DNA of 64,000 nt from an uncultured Prevotella sp. (GCA_900771975.1 CAAGPV010000015.1:1-64000), one strand, 5' to 3'; counted from the first letter of the stretch, positions 53,762-62,487 are shown. Made by a program: numbers and translations. The notes: a model not told the origin generated them from the letters alone.

Positions 53762-54262
53762 ATGACTACACAACTCGCCCGACTGATGCGGGCAATGATC
53801 GATTACGACCGTGGCGACGTGGCACGTATACAGCATTTTGTTAAAGTGCACGATTTCGCAGCTACCATTGGCGTGGCGGAGCATTTGGACGAAGACACGC
53901 TCTTCGTTCTGGAAGCAGCAGCCATCCTTCACGACATCGGCATCCATCCTGCCGAAGCCAAATACGGCAACTGCAACGGTAAGGCGCAAGAGGAACTTGG
54001 CCCAGATGAGGCTCACAAGGCGTTAGAAGAGGTGGGCGGATTTACCGATGCACAGACTGAGCGCATCTGTTGGCTGATAGCTCATCACCACACCTATAGC
54101 AACGTCAAAGATGCCGACCACCGCATACTCCTTGAAGCCGACTTCCTCGTCAACTCCTTTGAGGACAGTATGCCCCTTAACGGCATCATCACCTTTAGGG
54201 ACAATGTTTTCCGTTCGGCTTCTGCCATCGATATGCTGAACAGTATGTGGGGGATTGGATAA
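53762..54262 (+). CDS. HD-domain phosphohydrolase-like protein
   Basis: 166 residues from ATG 53762, placed after the promoter box. HD motif: 'VHDFAATIGVAEHLDED' gives the first His, then 'LEAAAILHDIGIHPAEA' the His-Asp pair, and 'ICWLIAHHHTYSNVKDADHR' the later ligands. Family members hydrolyse phosphates of nucleotides; substrate unknown. Overlaps the next gene's longest frame; probably co-transcribed with it. Confidence 0.82.
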   Translation: MTTQLARLMRAMIDYDRGDVARIQHFVKVHDFAATIGVAEHLDEDTLFVLEAAAILHDIGIHPAEAKYGNCNGKAQEELGPDEAHKALEEVGGFTDAQTERICWLIAHHHTYSNVKDADHRILLEADFLVNSFEDSMPLNGIITFRDNVFRSASAIDMLNSMWGIG

Positions 54263-54267
54263 ACCAA

Positions 54268-54798
54268 ATGGGAAAAACTTGCAAGAAGAATATCGTCAAG
54301 ACAAAACGCTACGAGTCGTCCTGTGGCACCTTGCTGCTTGGCTCAATAGAAGGAAAACTGTGCCTCTGCGACTGGTTGGTGGAGAAACATCATGACCATG
54401 TAGAAAGGCGACTGAAGCGTGAGTTGAAAGCCGAGTTTGATGAAGGTACATCTGAAATAATAGAAAAGACCAGCAAAGAACTTGACGAATTCTTTGCCGG
54501 TAATCGTTGTGAATTTGACATCCCCCTGTTGTTCGTGGGCACAGACTTTCAGAAGATGGTATGGAGCGAACTGCTAAAGATTCCCTATGGAACAACCGTT
54601 ACCTATGGAGAAATATCAAAACGGTTGATGAAGCCGAAGGCTATGCGTGCTGTGGCAAACGCTAATGGCGCAAATGCCATTTCCATCCTCGTGCCTTGCC
54701 ATCGCGTCATCGGCAGCGACCATTCGCTTACTGGCTATAGCGGTGGACTTGCTGCTAAACAGATGTTGCTCGAAATAGAAGGGGTCTTGAAACGATAG
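54268..54798 (+). CDS. ogt: Methylated-DNA-[protein]-cysteine S-methyltransferase
   Basis: 176 residues from ATG 54268 (an upstream start at 54247 overlaps the HD gene). Active site 'ILVPCHRVIGSD', helix-turn-helix 'VTYGEISKRLMKPKAMRAVA', and 'GYSGGLAAKQMLLEIEG'. Removes alkyl groups from O6-alkylguanine by self-sacrifice. Six bp after the HD gene. Confidence 0.93.
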   Translation: MGKTCKKNIVKTKRYESSCGTLLLGSIEGKLCLCDWLVEKHHDHVERRLKRELKAEFDEGTSEIIEKTSKELDEFFAGNRCEFDIPLLFVGTDFQKMVWSELLKIPYGTTVTYGEISKRLMKPKAMRAVANANGANAISILVPCHRVIGSDHSLTGYSGGLAAKQMLLEIEGVLKR

Positions 54799-54820
54799 CC
54801 CCAACGGTTTGAGAGAGCGA

Positions 54821-55711
54821 CTATGCCGAGCGGCGGTATTCTGATGGCGTCTGTCCTGTTCGTGCCTTGAAGAAGCGCACGAAGTGCTGGGGATATTCGA
54901 AGCCCAACTGCTGGCTCACCTGCGTGATTGAGAACGCATCGTCGTCAAGCAACTGCTTGGCACGGCGGAGCACACGGTCGTTGATGAAGTCCTTTGCCGT
55001 GCGACCAGTCTCTGTCTTCACCAACTCACCGAAGTATTTCGACGAGTAGCAGCACTTGTCGGAAAAGTAAGCCACGGTGGGCAGTCCCTCTTTTTCTGCC
55101 TGTTGGGCGATGTACTCGTCGAGAAGTTTCACGAATTTCTTCACCACCGTGTGGTTGATTTCCTCACGGGTGACGAATTGGCGGTCGTAGAAACGCAAAC
55201 AATAGTTGAGCAACAGTTCGATGTTACTTACAATCAACTCCCTTGAATGCTTGTCGATGCTGCGACGCAGTTCTTGTGCAATCATGTCGAGCACCCCGCG
55301 GAATATCTCTATCTCGCCACAAGAGAGGTGCAGCGCCTCGTTGCTGGTGTAGTCGAAAAACTCATAGCGGCTGATGTTGCGCCCTAATTGTGTGCGGCTG
55401 AGCAGGTCGGGATGGAACACTAAGGCCGTCCACTTAGGAATGGGAACATCGGGGTTGGGCTCCACATGAATGGTCTGCCCTGGTGCAAAACTCGTCACCG
55501 TCATCTCGTCGAAGTCATACTCCGTCCGCCCATACGACAGTTTGCAGCCCTTGTTCTCCTTCAGGAAGAGAGCATAGAGACCATAGTGGTAAATAGATTC
55601 CTCAATCTTGCGCGGCTTGTCGGAGCGTACCACGCTCACCAAAGGGTGGAGCGTCTCGAATCCGAAATGATCGTTGAACTCCTGTACAGTGTTATAATTT
55701 ACTTCCTGCAT
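54821..55711 (-). CDS. AraC-family transcriptional regulator
   Basis: 296 residues. N-terminal cupin-like sensor ('ALFLKENKGCKLSYGRTEYD', 'VTSFAPGQTIHVEPNPDVP') and C-terminal double HTH ('INDRVLRRAKQLLDDDAFSI', 'QVSQQLGFEYPQHFVRFFKA', 'GQTPSEYRRSA'). Likely controls the neighbouring minus-strand genes; it lies 3 bp downstream of the DUF362 remnant gene, so it may be part of their transcript. Confidence 0.85.
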   Translation of the reverse strand: MQEVNYNTVQEFNDHFGFETLHPLVSVVRSDKPRKIEESIYHYGLYALFLKENKGCKLSYGRTEYDFDEMTVTSFAPGQTIHVEPNPDVPIPKWTALVFHPDLLSRTQLGRNISRYEFFDYTSNEALHLSCGEIEIFRGVLDMIAQELRRSIDKHSRELIVSNIELLLNYCLRFYDRQFVTREEINHTVVKKFVKLLDEYIAQQAEKEGLPTVAYFSDKCCYSSKYFGELVKTETGRTAKDFINDRVLRRAKQLLDDDAFSITQVSQQLGFEYPQHFVRFFKARTGQTPSEYRRSA

Positions 55712-55714
55712 AAG

Positions 55715-56248
55715 CTATATATTTTTAGGCAAAGTCACTTTACCATTACAATCTTGTATTTTTTGCTTCCAAGACCTATTTTTTTCAGCATAGTCGGTGA
55801 TGTATGTGCCATGTTGGCGGTTGATGCGTTCGATAAGCGGTTTCTCGTCGTCGCCTGGCTGAGCCTTGTGGTTGAACACGAGGTCAAGACAAGCTTGGTC
55901 GAGAGCCACGGGGTCGGTGCTGGCGAGTATGCCCATATCCTTCAGCTTAGGGTCAGCAGGATGACTGTCGCAGTCGCAGTCTACGCTCATGTTGTTCATC
56001 ACATTAATATATATAATGTTCTTGCCATGGTCGAAATACTCATGTACTGCCTGAGCTGCTGCAGCCATACTCTCAAGAAAGTCATCTTGATTGGGTAGGT
56101 TCTGCCAAAGCTGTGAAGCATCTTGCACCTTGCTTGCCGTTTCACTTTGTGCATCTTTTTTCTGTCTTACAGAATTGTTGCCGTTACATGATGCAGACAC
56201 CAACAGGGCTACAATCATCATTACCGTATTTTTAATAAGGTTTTTCAT
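55715..56248 (-). CDS. Lipoprotein-signal fused to the C-terminal part of a DUF362 protein
   Basis: 177 residues. Lipoprotein signal 'MKNLIKNTVMMIVALLVSASC' (first 20 residues plus Cys), a short linker, then from about residue 50 the end of a DUF362 Fe-S protein: 'FLESMAAAAQAVHEYFDHG', 'NMSVDCDCDSHPADPKLKD', 'GILASTDPVALDQACLDLV'. Full DUF362 proteins are about twice as long, so the N-terminal half is missing. Either a deletion derivative or a natural short form. Cys/Asp residues for cluster binding remain in 'DCDCD'. Confidence 0.6.
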   Translation of the reverse strand: MKNLIKNTVMMIVALLVSASCNGNNSVRQKKDAQSETASKVQDASQLWQNLPNQDDFLESMAAAAQAVHEYFDHGKNIIYINVMNNMSVDCDCDSHPADPKLKDMGILASTDPVALDQACLDLVFNHKAQPGDDEKPLIERINRQHGTYITDYAEKNRSWKQKIQDCNGKVTLPKNI

Positions 56249-56356
56249 ATTCTGTCGTTTTGTTTTATTGATTTCTCGTTTGCAAAGTTACGACCAACGG
56301 TTTAATGACTCATAACCCGAAATACGGAATACCTTAACGATCTTTCCTATGCGTTT

Positions 56357-56911
56357 TCACAACTTACGGATTACCTTACAAGGGTTACCGGCAGCCACGA
56401 CATTGTCAGGAATATCTTTGGTCACAACACTTCCTGCTCCAACAGTAACGTTGTTGCCAATATTCACGCCCGGAACAACGGTAACGTTTCCGCCAAACCA
56501 CACGTTGTTGCCAACGTGTATGGGCAAGGCATACTCTAATCCTTGATTGCGCAGTTCTATTTCAACGGGATGGCCGGCGGTATAGAAGGAACAGTTGGGA
56601 CCGATGAACACGTTGTCGCCGAAGGTGACTTTGGCTTCGTCAAGTATCACGAGGTTGGTATTGGCAAAGAAATGGTTGCCAACCTCTATGTTGTAACCGT
56701 AGTCGCAGAAGAAAGGAGTTATGACGTTGAAGTCGTCTCCCGTCTTCCCTAAAAGTTGCCTAAGTCTTTTCTGCCGTTCCTTCCTGTCAGAAGGCGCCAG
56801 CTGATTAATTTCAAAGCAAGCCTGTTCACATCTATGCAAGTCGTTAAGAAGTTCCTTGCAATATTTGGCATCATACAGTTCTCCCCGCTGTTGTTTTTCT
56901 CTTTCTGTCAT
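56357..56911 (-). CDS. Maltose/galactoside O-acetyltransferase-like protein
   Basis: 184 residues, left-handed beta-helix acetyltransferase. N-terminal 'REKQQRGELYDAKYCKELL', central 'FFCDYGYNIEVGNHFFANTN', catalytic His in 'SFYTAGHPVEIELRNQGLEY', and hexapeptide repeats 'IHVGNNVWFGGNVTVVPGV', 'IGNNVTVGAGSVVTKDIPD'. Transfers acetyl from CoA to a sugar. Closest in form to Maa/LacA. Confidence 0.9.
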   Translation of the reverse strand: MTEREKQQRGELYDAKYCKELLNDLHRCEQACFEINQLAPSDRKERQKRLRQLLGKTGDDFNVITPFFCDYGYNIEVGNHFFANTNLVILDEAKVTFGDNVFIGPNCSFYTAGHPVEIELRNQGLEYALPIHVGNNVWFGGNVTVVPGVNIGNNVTVGAGSVVTKDIPDNVVAAGNPCKVIRKL

Positions 56912-57111
56912 ACTTTACTTTATATTTTATATATGTGCAAAGATAGCTAAAATGCTTAAATGAAACGAGAAGAACAGGATGAAACTTCCATCGACAAAAT
57001 TTTATTCCGACATTTCCTTCACGACTTAAAGTCGGTGAGGAAATGGGATAAACATAGATTAGAGCGTGCCTTTCTATATGTTCTTAACTTTTACAAACGA
57101 AATTGTTCCTT

Positions 57112-57927
57112 CTATTTTAGTTTGTCGTACTCTTCGTCACTCACAGGTTCCAACCATTCGTTTGAAGTATTCTCGCCCGGTACCCCAAAGGCAAGGTGGG
57201 CAAACCAACTGTCTTTGGCAGCACCGTGCCAGTGCTTCACGCCGGCAGGAATGTGGATGACGGTGCCCGGCAGTATCTCCTGTGCCGGTTTCCCTTCTTC
57301 TTGATACCAGCCGCGACCGGCCACACACACGAGTAACTGTCCGCCGCCCTTGGTGGCATGATGAATGTGCCAATAGTTGCGGCAACCCGGCTCAAAGGTG
57401 ACGTTGGAAAACTTTACCTGTTCTGTAGAAATGGGAGCGAGAAAGCTCTGACCGGTGAAATACTTGGCGTATGCCGTGTTGGGTTCGCCTATCGGGAACA
57501 TCATCTCGCGTTGGAATGCAGCCTTGGCGTCATCGCCTTTCACATCCTCGTTCCATACCTCTTTGGCAAGATTGAAGGCTGCCCACGCTTTTGGCCATCC
57601 TGCATAGAAGGCAACATGGGTGATAATCTCCGCCGCCTCGGTACGGGTGATGCCGTTGGCCTTGGCGGTCTGGAGATGATATTTCAGAGAGTTGTCGGTG
57701 ATGCCCTGACTGATGAGCGATGTGATGGTTACAAGACAGCGGTCTCTAAGAGACAGCAAGTCGTTGCGACTCCACACCTCTCCAAAGAGGATGTCGTCAT
57801 TGAGGTGAGCAAACTCGGGGGCAAATTCGCCCAACTGGGTGCGCCCTGCCGTCTGTGTTATTTTCTTTTGTGCCATAATACCAATTGTTGTTAATAACAA
57901 TGCGAATGTAATAATTGTCTTTCTCAT
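57112..57927 (-). CDS. Exported carboxymuconolactone-decarboxylase/cupin fusion
   Basis: 271 residues from ATG 57927, which gives a signal peptide (MRKTIITFALLLTTIGIMA). N-terminal CMD domain: 'EVWSRNDLLSLRDRCLVTIT' and 'TRTEAAEIITHVAFYAGWPK' (AhpD-like fold, without the paired active-site cysteines). C-terminal cupin: 'PGCRNYWHIHHATKGGGQLL' with His ligands, 'EILPGTVIHIPAGVKHWHGA'. Such fusions are common next to AraC-regulated redox genes; substrate unknown. Export of a CMD-cupin is noteworthy. Confidence 0.8.
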   Translation of the reverse strand: MRKTIITFALLLTTIGIMAQKKITQTAGRTQLGEFAPEFAHLNDDILFGEVWSRNDLLSLRDRCLVTITSLISQGITDNSLKYHLQTAKANGITRTEAAEIITHVAFYAGWPKAWAAFNLAKEVWNEDVKGDDAKAAFQREMMFPIGEPNTAYAKYFTGQSFLAPISTEQVKFSNVTFEPGCRNYWHIHHATKGGGQLLVCVAGRGWYQEEGKPAQEILPGTVIHIPAGVKHWHGAAKDSWFAHLAFGVPGENTSNEWLEPVSDEEYDKLK

Positions 57928-58033
57928 TTTTCTTGCAAATTTACACAACAAACTGATATCCCGATATACCTTTAAACCGGAAACAATTACCCACTATCCT
58001 TCACCTTCTATCACCTTGCAAAACCTATACCAA

Positions 58034-59824
58034 TTACTTCCCAATGATGCTCATGATGTCTTCCACAATCTGCTCGTCGAGCAGACGGTTGTCGGAAAGT
58101 AGCTGCTGAACATCAAAGCGGTCGTAGAGGCCCTTCTTTATTCCGCCCACCAACACCTTCATCTTTGACGTGCCGTAGAAGGAAGCGATGCGCTCACCGA
58201 AGCCGCCGTCTTTCGAACCGTCTTCAAGTGTGACTACAAGCTGGTGATTGGCTTTCAGGTCTTCGAGTGTGTCGGCATCCACTGCATTGAGATAGCGAGG
58301 ATTGACGAGAGTGGCATTAATGCCCTTAGCAGCAAGCAGACGCACCACGTTTTCACCCTTCTGATAGAACGAACCAGCGGCGATGATAGCCACATCAGCA
58401 CCTTTACGGGTCACCTTATACTTGGGTTTGAAACTGTATTCTGTGTCTACAGGCTCAGAAGTATGTATTACGCCATTGCTTGGCTGGCGCAGTGCGATAG
58501 GCTTCTTGTCCTGACTGATGGCCCAGCGCAGCATGGCGAAATATTCTTCACAGGTGGTAGGGGCGAGATAGATGAGGCCGGGGATGCTGCAAAGCATAGG
58601 GATGTCGAAGAGACAAATGTGCGTGATGTCGTTCATAGAGTTTACACCGCCACACACCACGTTGATAACGGCAGGGTTGGAGTTGATGCAGATGTCTTGG
58701 GCTATTTGGTCGTAAGTGCGCTGCACGAAGGTGCTATACACCGTCCATACGGGATGCAGTCCGCCCTTTGCCATACCCGAAATCATGGCAGCCGCTTGTT
58801 CCTCGGCTATGCCCATGTCGATGTGCTGATTGCCAGCCAACTTGCGCTTGTCTGCGGTGAAGCCTGCGGCAGTAGGTGTGCCTGCGGTAACAGCGATGAG
58901 CTTCTTGTCCTGTTTCATCTCGCGTAGCATCCAGTCAGAGAAAAGCTGACCGTAGTCCTCGCAAGGAGTAACCACTGGCATAGTGCCGTCCTCGTTGCGA
59001 CGCGGCCGTGAGCCGTCTTCCAAGTTGAAAGGCATTCCCCAGTGCCATGCTTCCTTGTTCTCTACGGCGGGAGCGAAGCCGTGTCCCTTCTCGGTGTGGA
59101 TATGTACCACGGTAGGCTTCTTGGTGCCCTTCACGCTTTGGAACACCTTGATGAGTTTTTCGATGTCATTGCCTTCCTCCAGATATTTGTAGTCGAAGCC
59201 CCATGCCTTGAACCAGTTGTGTTCGCATGTGCCGTTGCTCTCCCTAAGTGCACGTAGGTTCTTGTATATGCCGCCGTGGTTCTCGGCTATCGACATCTCA
59301 TTGTCGTTCACCACAATGATGATGCCCGTGCCGAGTTCCGAAGCCTCGTCGAGCACCTCGAAGGCTTCGCCACCCGAGAGCGAGCCGTCGCCAATAACGG
59401 CAATGATGTTTTCGTCGGTGCCCTTCATGTCGCGCGCCTTCTGAAGACCCGTGGCCAGACTGACGGAGGTGGAAGTGTGTCCCACCTCAAAGTTGTCATA
59501 TTCAGGGCATTCTGTTGGCGACGAATAGCCGCTGATGGCGTTCATGTCGTCCACATTACCAAGGAAACCAGAGGCACGACCTGTCAGTACCTTGTGCGGA
59601 TAAGACTGGTGGCTCACGTCGAACACAAACTTGTCCTTCGGTGCGTCAAACACGTAGTGTAATGCCACGGTGGCTTCCACGAATCCAAGGTTAGGACCCA
59701 CGTGTCCGCCGTGTTTGCTTACACGGTTCAACACTGCCGAACGAGTCTCGTCGGCTACCACTTTCAATGCTTCGATGTCCAGCCCTTTCAAGTCGGCTGG
59801 CGACTTTATCTTCTCTATATACAT
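58034..59824 (-). CDS. dxs: 1-deoxy-D-xylulose-5-phosphate synthase
   Basis: 596 residues from ATG 59824 ('MYIEKIKSPADLKGLD'). Thiamine-diphosphate site 'VIGDGSLSGGEAFEVLDEAS' with 'VVNDNEMSIAENHGG'; N-terminal 'SKHGGHVGPNLGFVEATVAL', 'VFDVSHQSYPHKVLTGR'; pyrimidine part 'DMGIAEEQAAAMISGMAKGG', 'WTVYSTFVQRTYDQIAQDI'. Forms DXP from pyruvate and glyceraldehyde 3-phosphate for isoprenoids, thiamine and pyridoxal. The shorter, serine-rich 'VSHQSYPHK' form suggests the second DXS-like subtype. Confidence 0.88.
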   Translation of the reverse strand: MYIEKIKSPADLKGLDIEALKVVADETRSAVLNRVSKHGGHVGPNLGFVEATVALHYVFDAPKDKFVFDVSHQSYPHKVLTGRASGFLGNVDDMNAISGYSSPTECPEYDNFEVGHTSTSVSLATGLQKARDMKGTDENIIAVIGDGSLSGGEAFEVLDEASELGTGIIIVVNDNEMSIAENHGGIYKNLRALRESNGTCEHNWFKAWGFDYKYLEEGNDIEKLIKVFQSVKGTKKPTVVHIHTEKGHGFAPAVENKEAWHWGMPFNLEDGSRPRRNEDGTMPVVTPCEDYGQLFSDWMLREMKQDKKLIAVTAGTPTAAGFTADKRKLAGNQHIDMGIAEEQAAAMISGMAKGGLHPVWTVYSTFVQRTYDQIAQDICINSNPAVINVVCGGVNSMNDITHICLFDIPMLCSIPGLIYLAPTTCEEYFAMLRWAISQDKKPIALRQPSNGVIHTSEPVDTEYSFKPKYKVTRKGADVAIIAAGSFYQKGENVVRLLAAKGINATLVNPRYLNAVDADTLEDLKANHQLVVTLEDGSKDGGFGERIASFYGTSKMKVLVGGIKKGLYDRFDVQQLLSDNRLLDEQIVEDIMSIIGK

Positions 59825-59848
59825 AATCGGTTTTAATTTTTGTTTGTG

Positions 59849-59856
59849 CAAAGTTA
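59849..59856 (-). promoter_or_regulatory. -7 box for dxs
   Basis: Minus strand TAACTTTG, 24 bp before the ATG at 59824. Confidence 0.5.
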
Positions 59857-59955
59857 CTCTCTTTGTTCCAAACGACCACTACCAAAACCACGGAAGAAGT
59901 TACCGCAAAACCATTTTTTGAAGTTTAGTGCAACTGGACTTCACATTGTTTAATC

Positions 59956-60227
59956 ATGAACAGTTTCAACTATCAATACCCTGTTCGCCAGCATTTTTGC
60001 ATGGGATGCGCTTGAGGGTGCAAGTGAGGAGGAAATGAAGCACGTGGGCAAGCGTGTGCTGCTGGTATGTTGGTCACAACCTGCCCAAGGAGTTTGTGCC
60101 TATGGGTGCTGTGGTTACGGTATCGGGAACAGGTGCAGAGCAGAACAACGGAGCCGTGATTACCAACGAAGAGAAGAAACTCAATCAGCCCTTATTTGGC
60201 GCCGAAAACGAGGGGGGGGGACGATTA
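59956..60227 (+). pseudogene. Iron-containing alcohol dehydrogenase remnant
   Basis: Begins 'MNSFNYQYPVR' as Fe-ADH/BDH proteins do, then jumps through a deletion to 'ASIFAWDALEGASEEEM', and after a frameshift continues 'LPKEFVPMGAVVTVSGTG' and 'AEQNNGAVITNEEKKL', the conserved glycine-rich and acid motif region. Less than a quarter of a 380-residue enzyme is left. A G9 run (60212-60220) lies at its end. Confidence 0.7.
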
Positions 60228-60318
60228 ACGTATTGAGGTAAGATGTACATGGAGGCGATGGTATAGACCGTGCATAGGATGTTTCATATGTTAAAAAACA
60301 GCGTTTCGGTTTATTTCC

Positions 60319-60432
60319 ATCGTCTATGGACGATGGTAATATTTATGTTTTGTCGTGTATATACGATAAAAAGCAACATATTTTGTCGTGTATATACGAT
60401 AAAAAACTACATGTTTTGTCGTTTATAAACGA
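60319..60432 (+). repeat. Three 33-bp direct repeats with palindromic cores, plus a hairpin
   Basis: TTTTGTCGTGTATATACGAT occurs starting near 60349 and 60382 and, as TTTTGTCGTTTATAAACGAT, near 60415; the TCG marks are 33 bp apart (60353, 60386, 60419). Each core (TCGTGTATATACGA or TCGTTTATAAACGA) is close to a perfect palindrome. Before them is CCATCGTC/GACGATGG (60318-60337). They end about 70 bp upstream of the ATPase ATG at 60503. Confidence 0.75.
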
Positions 60433-60502
60433 TAATATGATTATTTTTGTACCGAAAAATAATTGATGATAGGGAAGTATGACCTTTTTACAATAAAGAA
60501 GT

Positions 60503-61759
60503 ATGACTAAGGATTTGATAAAATTACTGATAACTGAGTATCAGAACTATGTTACTCAAGTGGAGCTGGTTCATCGTGATGTAGAACTTATGGATGGACT
60601 GAACTACGTATTTGTCGGGTTGAGACACGCAGGAAAGTCGTATCTGATGTTTCAGTACATAGCCCAGTTGATAGAGCAGGGACATAAGCGAGAGGAAATC
60701 TTATATTTCAACTTTGAGGATGATCGTATAGACTCCTTGGAGGTGAGCGACCTTGACTTGATTAAGACTTGCTATGAGGAGATGTACGACAGTCGCCCCA
60801 TCTTCTTCTTGGATGAGATACAAATAGTGGATAGATGGGAGAAGTTTGCACGAAGATTGGCAGACCAAAAATACCAAGTGTATATCACGGGTAGCAATGC
60901 CAAGATGCTGAGTAGTGAGATAGCTACTACGCTCGGTGGCAGATACATGATACACGAGGTATATCCATACTCCTTGACTGAATATCTGAAGGCAAGTGGC
61001 ATTGATGTGAAGGTCAAGAATGCACTTTATGCACATAGTAAAGACATCGTCAAACTGGCAAATACTTATTTTCAACATGGTGGTTTGCCTGAGACTGTAG
61101 GGATGAAGGAACCACGTTCGTGGATGAGTAACTTGTTCAGCAAGATATTCTTTGGCGACTTGGTGGCAAGGTATAAGATTCGCAACGACTATGCCCTGCG
61201 TGTAATGATTCGCAAGATGGCGGAGAGCGTGAAGCAACCTTTGTCGTATAGCCGTATAGCCAGCATCGTGAGCAGCACAGGAAAGAAGCTTAGTACGGAT
61301 GCCACAATAGATTACGTTGGCTATATGGCTGACACTTGGCTTATCTTGCCGTACGAGAACTTATTCGGTAAATTGCAGGACAAGGAGTCCAACCGCAAGT
61401 ATTATTTCACAGACAATGGCTTGCTTCATCTTTTCCTTGTTGATGCAGACACCTCGTTGCTAGAGAACCTCGTTGCCGTTACGCTTAGGCGGAAATATGG
61501 CGATGGCAGCTATTTTTGGAACAGCAAGAATGTCGAGGTCGATTTTGTGATACCGGAAGAGAGGATGGCGATACAGGTCTCTTACTCGATGGCGGATGCT
61601 GATACCTTTAAACGAGAGACGGATGGGTTGATAAAACTATCCTCTGTCCAAAGCCTCAAGCGTATGATGGTTGTAACGAAAGACGAGGAGGATGTTGTGG
61701 AGAAAGATGGCTGTCGCATTGAGATTATTCCTTTGTGGAAGTGGTTGCTGGAGTATTAG
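60503..61759 (+). CDS. AAA_14/DUF4143 ATP-binding protein (3)
   Basis: 418 residues, more distant from copies 1 and 2 than they are from each other. Walker A 'GLRHAGKS' at residues 39-46 (the usual R-R replaced by R-H), Walker B 'PIFFLDEIQIV', 'VYITGSNAKMLSSEIATTLG', 'GRYMIHEVYPYSLTEYL'. C-terminal DUF4143 with 'KNVEVDFVIPEERMAIQVSY'. Cytosolic; function unknown. Probable regulation through the 33-bp repeats upstream. Confidence 0.85.
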   Translation: MTKDLIKLLITEYQNYVTQVELVHRDVELMDGLNYVFVGLRHAGKSYLMFQYIAQLIEQGHKREEILYFNFEDDRIDSLEVSDLDLIKTCYEEMYDSRPIFFLDEIQIVDRWEKFARRLADQKYQVYITGSNAKMLSSEIATTLGGRYMIHEVYPYSLTEYLKASGIDVKVKNALYAHSKDIVKLANTYFQHGGLPETVGMKEPRSWMSNLFSKIFFGDLVARYKIRNDYALRVMIRKMAESVKQPLSYSRIASIVSSTGKKLSTDATIDYVGYMADTWLILPYENLFGKLQDKESNRKYYFTDNGLLHLFLVDADTSLLENLVAVTLRRKYGDGSYFWNSKNVEVDFVIPEERMAIQVSYSMADADTFKRETDGLIKLSSVQSLKRMMVVTKDEEDVVEKDGCRIEIIPLWKWLLEY

Positions 61760-61818
61760 TAACCTGTGCTGCAATCCTGGCAATATTGCACATGATTTAT
61801 CTTCTGCGATATTAGCTT

Positions 61819-61956
61819 TTACTTTTTCTTCCATGGCTTGACGACTGAAATGACAATAATGTAGGCAAAACCGATTAGTTGTACGATGCCAGCAATGGCA
61901 ACGTTGCGAACGTTGGCAAGGAAACTGCTTGTCTTTGCGTTTCCTGTCAAGATACT
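61819..61956 (-). pseudogene. C-terminal scrap of a membrane protein
   Basis: The minus strand reads 'NAKTSSFLANVRNVAIAGIV', then 'QLIGFAYIIVISVVKPWKKK' and a stop at 61819. Clearly the last transmembrane helix and basic tail of something, with no upstream part. Overlaps the toxin remnant region on the other strand. Confidence 0.35.
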
Positions 61957-61970
61957 CTGAGCACACGCAT

Positions 61971-62069
61971 GTACTTCTTCTTAACTCGTTTCTGAAGAAA
62001 GGCACAAAGCAGTATAAGACTGAAATAAAGAAAGCCGAAAACATTGTTAAACGTTATTTAGAGGATTGA
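61971..62069 (+). pseudogene. RelE/HigB-type toxin, C-terminal remnant
   Basis: 'VLLLNSFLKKGTKQYKTEIK', 'KAENIVKRYLED' and a stop at 62067-62069: the 'L.ngF.KKt.ktp..Ei..A' end of RelE/HigB toxins. Upstream frames ('KLLVFAFPVKI') suggest the preceding beta strands but with stops and shifts. The antitoxin ATG follows after 2 bp, the normal spacing of a HigB-HigA operon. Confidence 0.55.
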
Positions 62070-62071
62070 AT

Positions 62072-62383
62072 ATGTTGAAACTTGACATGAACAAACTTGC
62101 TGGTCTCAAAACCTTTGATGACCACTTGAGAGAAAGATATGGCGAGGAGAATAGTCCCGAACGTAAAGAGTTCGAGGCTAAAGCTAAAGCATGGTATTAT
62201 GCAGAACTCCTGAAAGATGAGCGTAAACGCCAAAATATTACACAAAAAGTATTGGCTAAAAAAATTGGTAAAAAGCGTGAGTATATATCTTCACTTGAAA
62301 AGGGACAGACCGATATGCAGCTATCCACTTTCTTGCGTATTGCTGATGCACTTGGCTTACGTTTCTCTTTGGTATTAGGATAG
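62072..62383 (+). CDS. HigA/Cro-C1-type HTH antitoxin
   Basis: 103 residues. Start at ATG 62072, two bases after the toxin remnant. Helix-turn-helix 'ITQKVLAKKIGKKREYISSL', 'EKGQTDMQLSTFLRIADALG'. The N-terminal half ('DDHLRERYGEENSPERKEF') is the usual helical part of HigA-like antitoxins that pair with Gp49/HigB toxins. The toxin is broken, so this would now be a solitary DNA-binding protein. Confidence 0.8.
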   Translation: MLKLDMNKLAGLKTFDDHLRERYGEENSPERKEFEAKAKAWYYAELLKDERKRQNITQKVLAKKIGKKREYISSLEKGQTDMQLSTFLRIADALGLRFSLVLG

Positions 62384-62453
62384 AAAAAAGGAAATTCACC
62401 ACACGGAGTCAAGTACCGTCTTTCCCTTATCTGCGATGCTTGAAAAGAACAAA

Positions 62454-62487
62454 GGACAGCCCCCAACCAAAAGGACTGTCCTGTTTT
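62454..62487 (+). terminator. Terminator-like hairpin
   Basis: GGACAG (62454-62459) pairs with CTGTCC (62476-62481), followed by TGTTTTT. Confidence 0.65.

Noticed and set aside
60212..60220. G9 run as a phase-variation switch
   Set aside because: It lies at the end of a gene that is already destroyed by deletion and frameshift.
60319..60432. The three 33-bp repeats as a CRISPR array
   Set aside because: The 'spacers' are almost the same in each unit, the cores are palindromic, there are only three units and no cas genes; a multi-site operator fits better.
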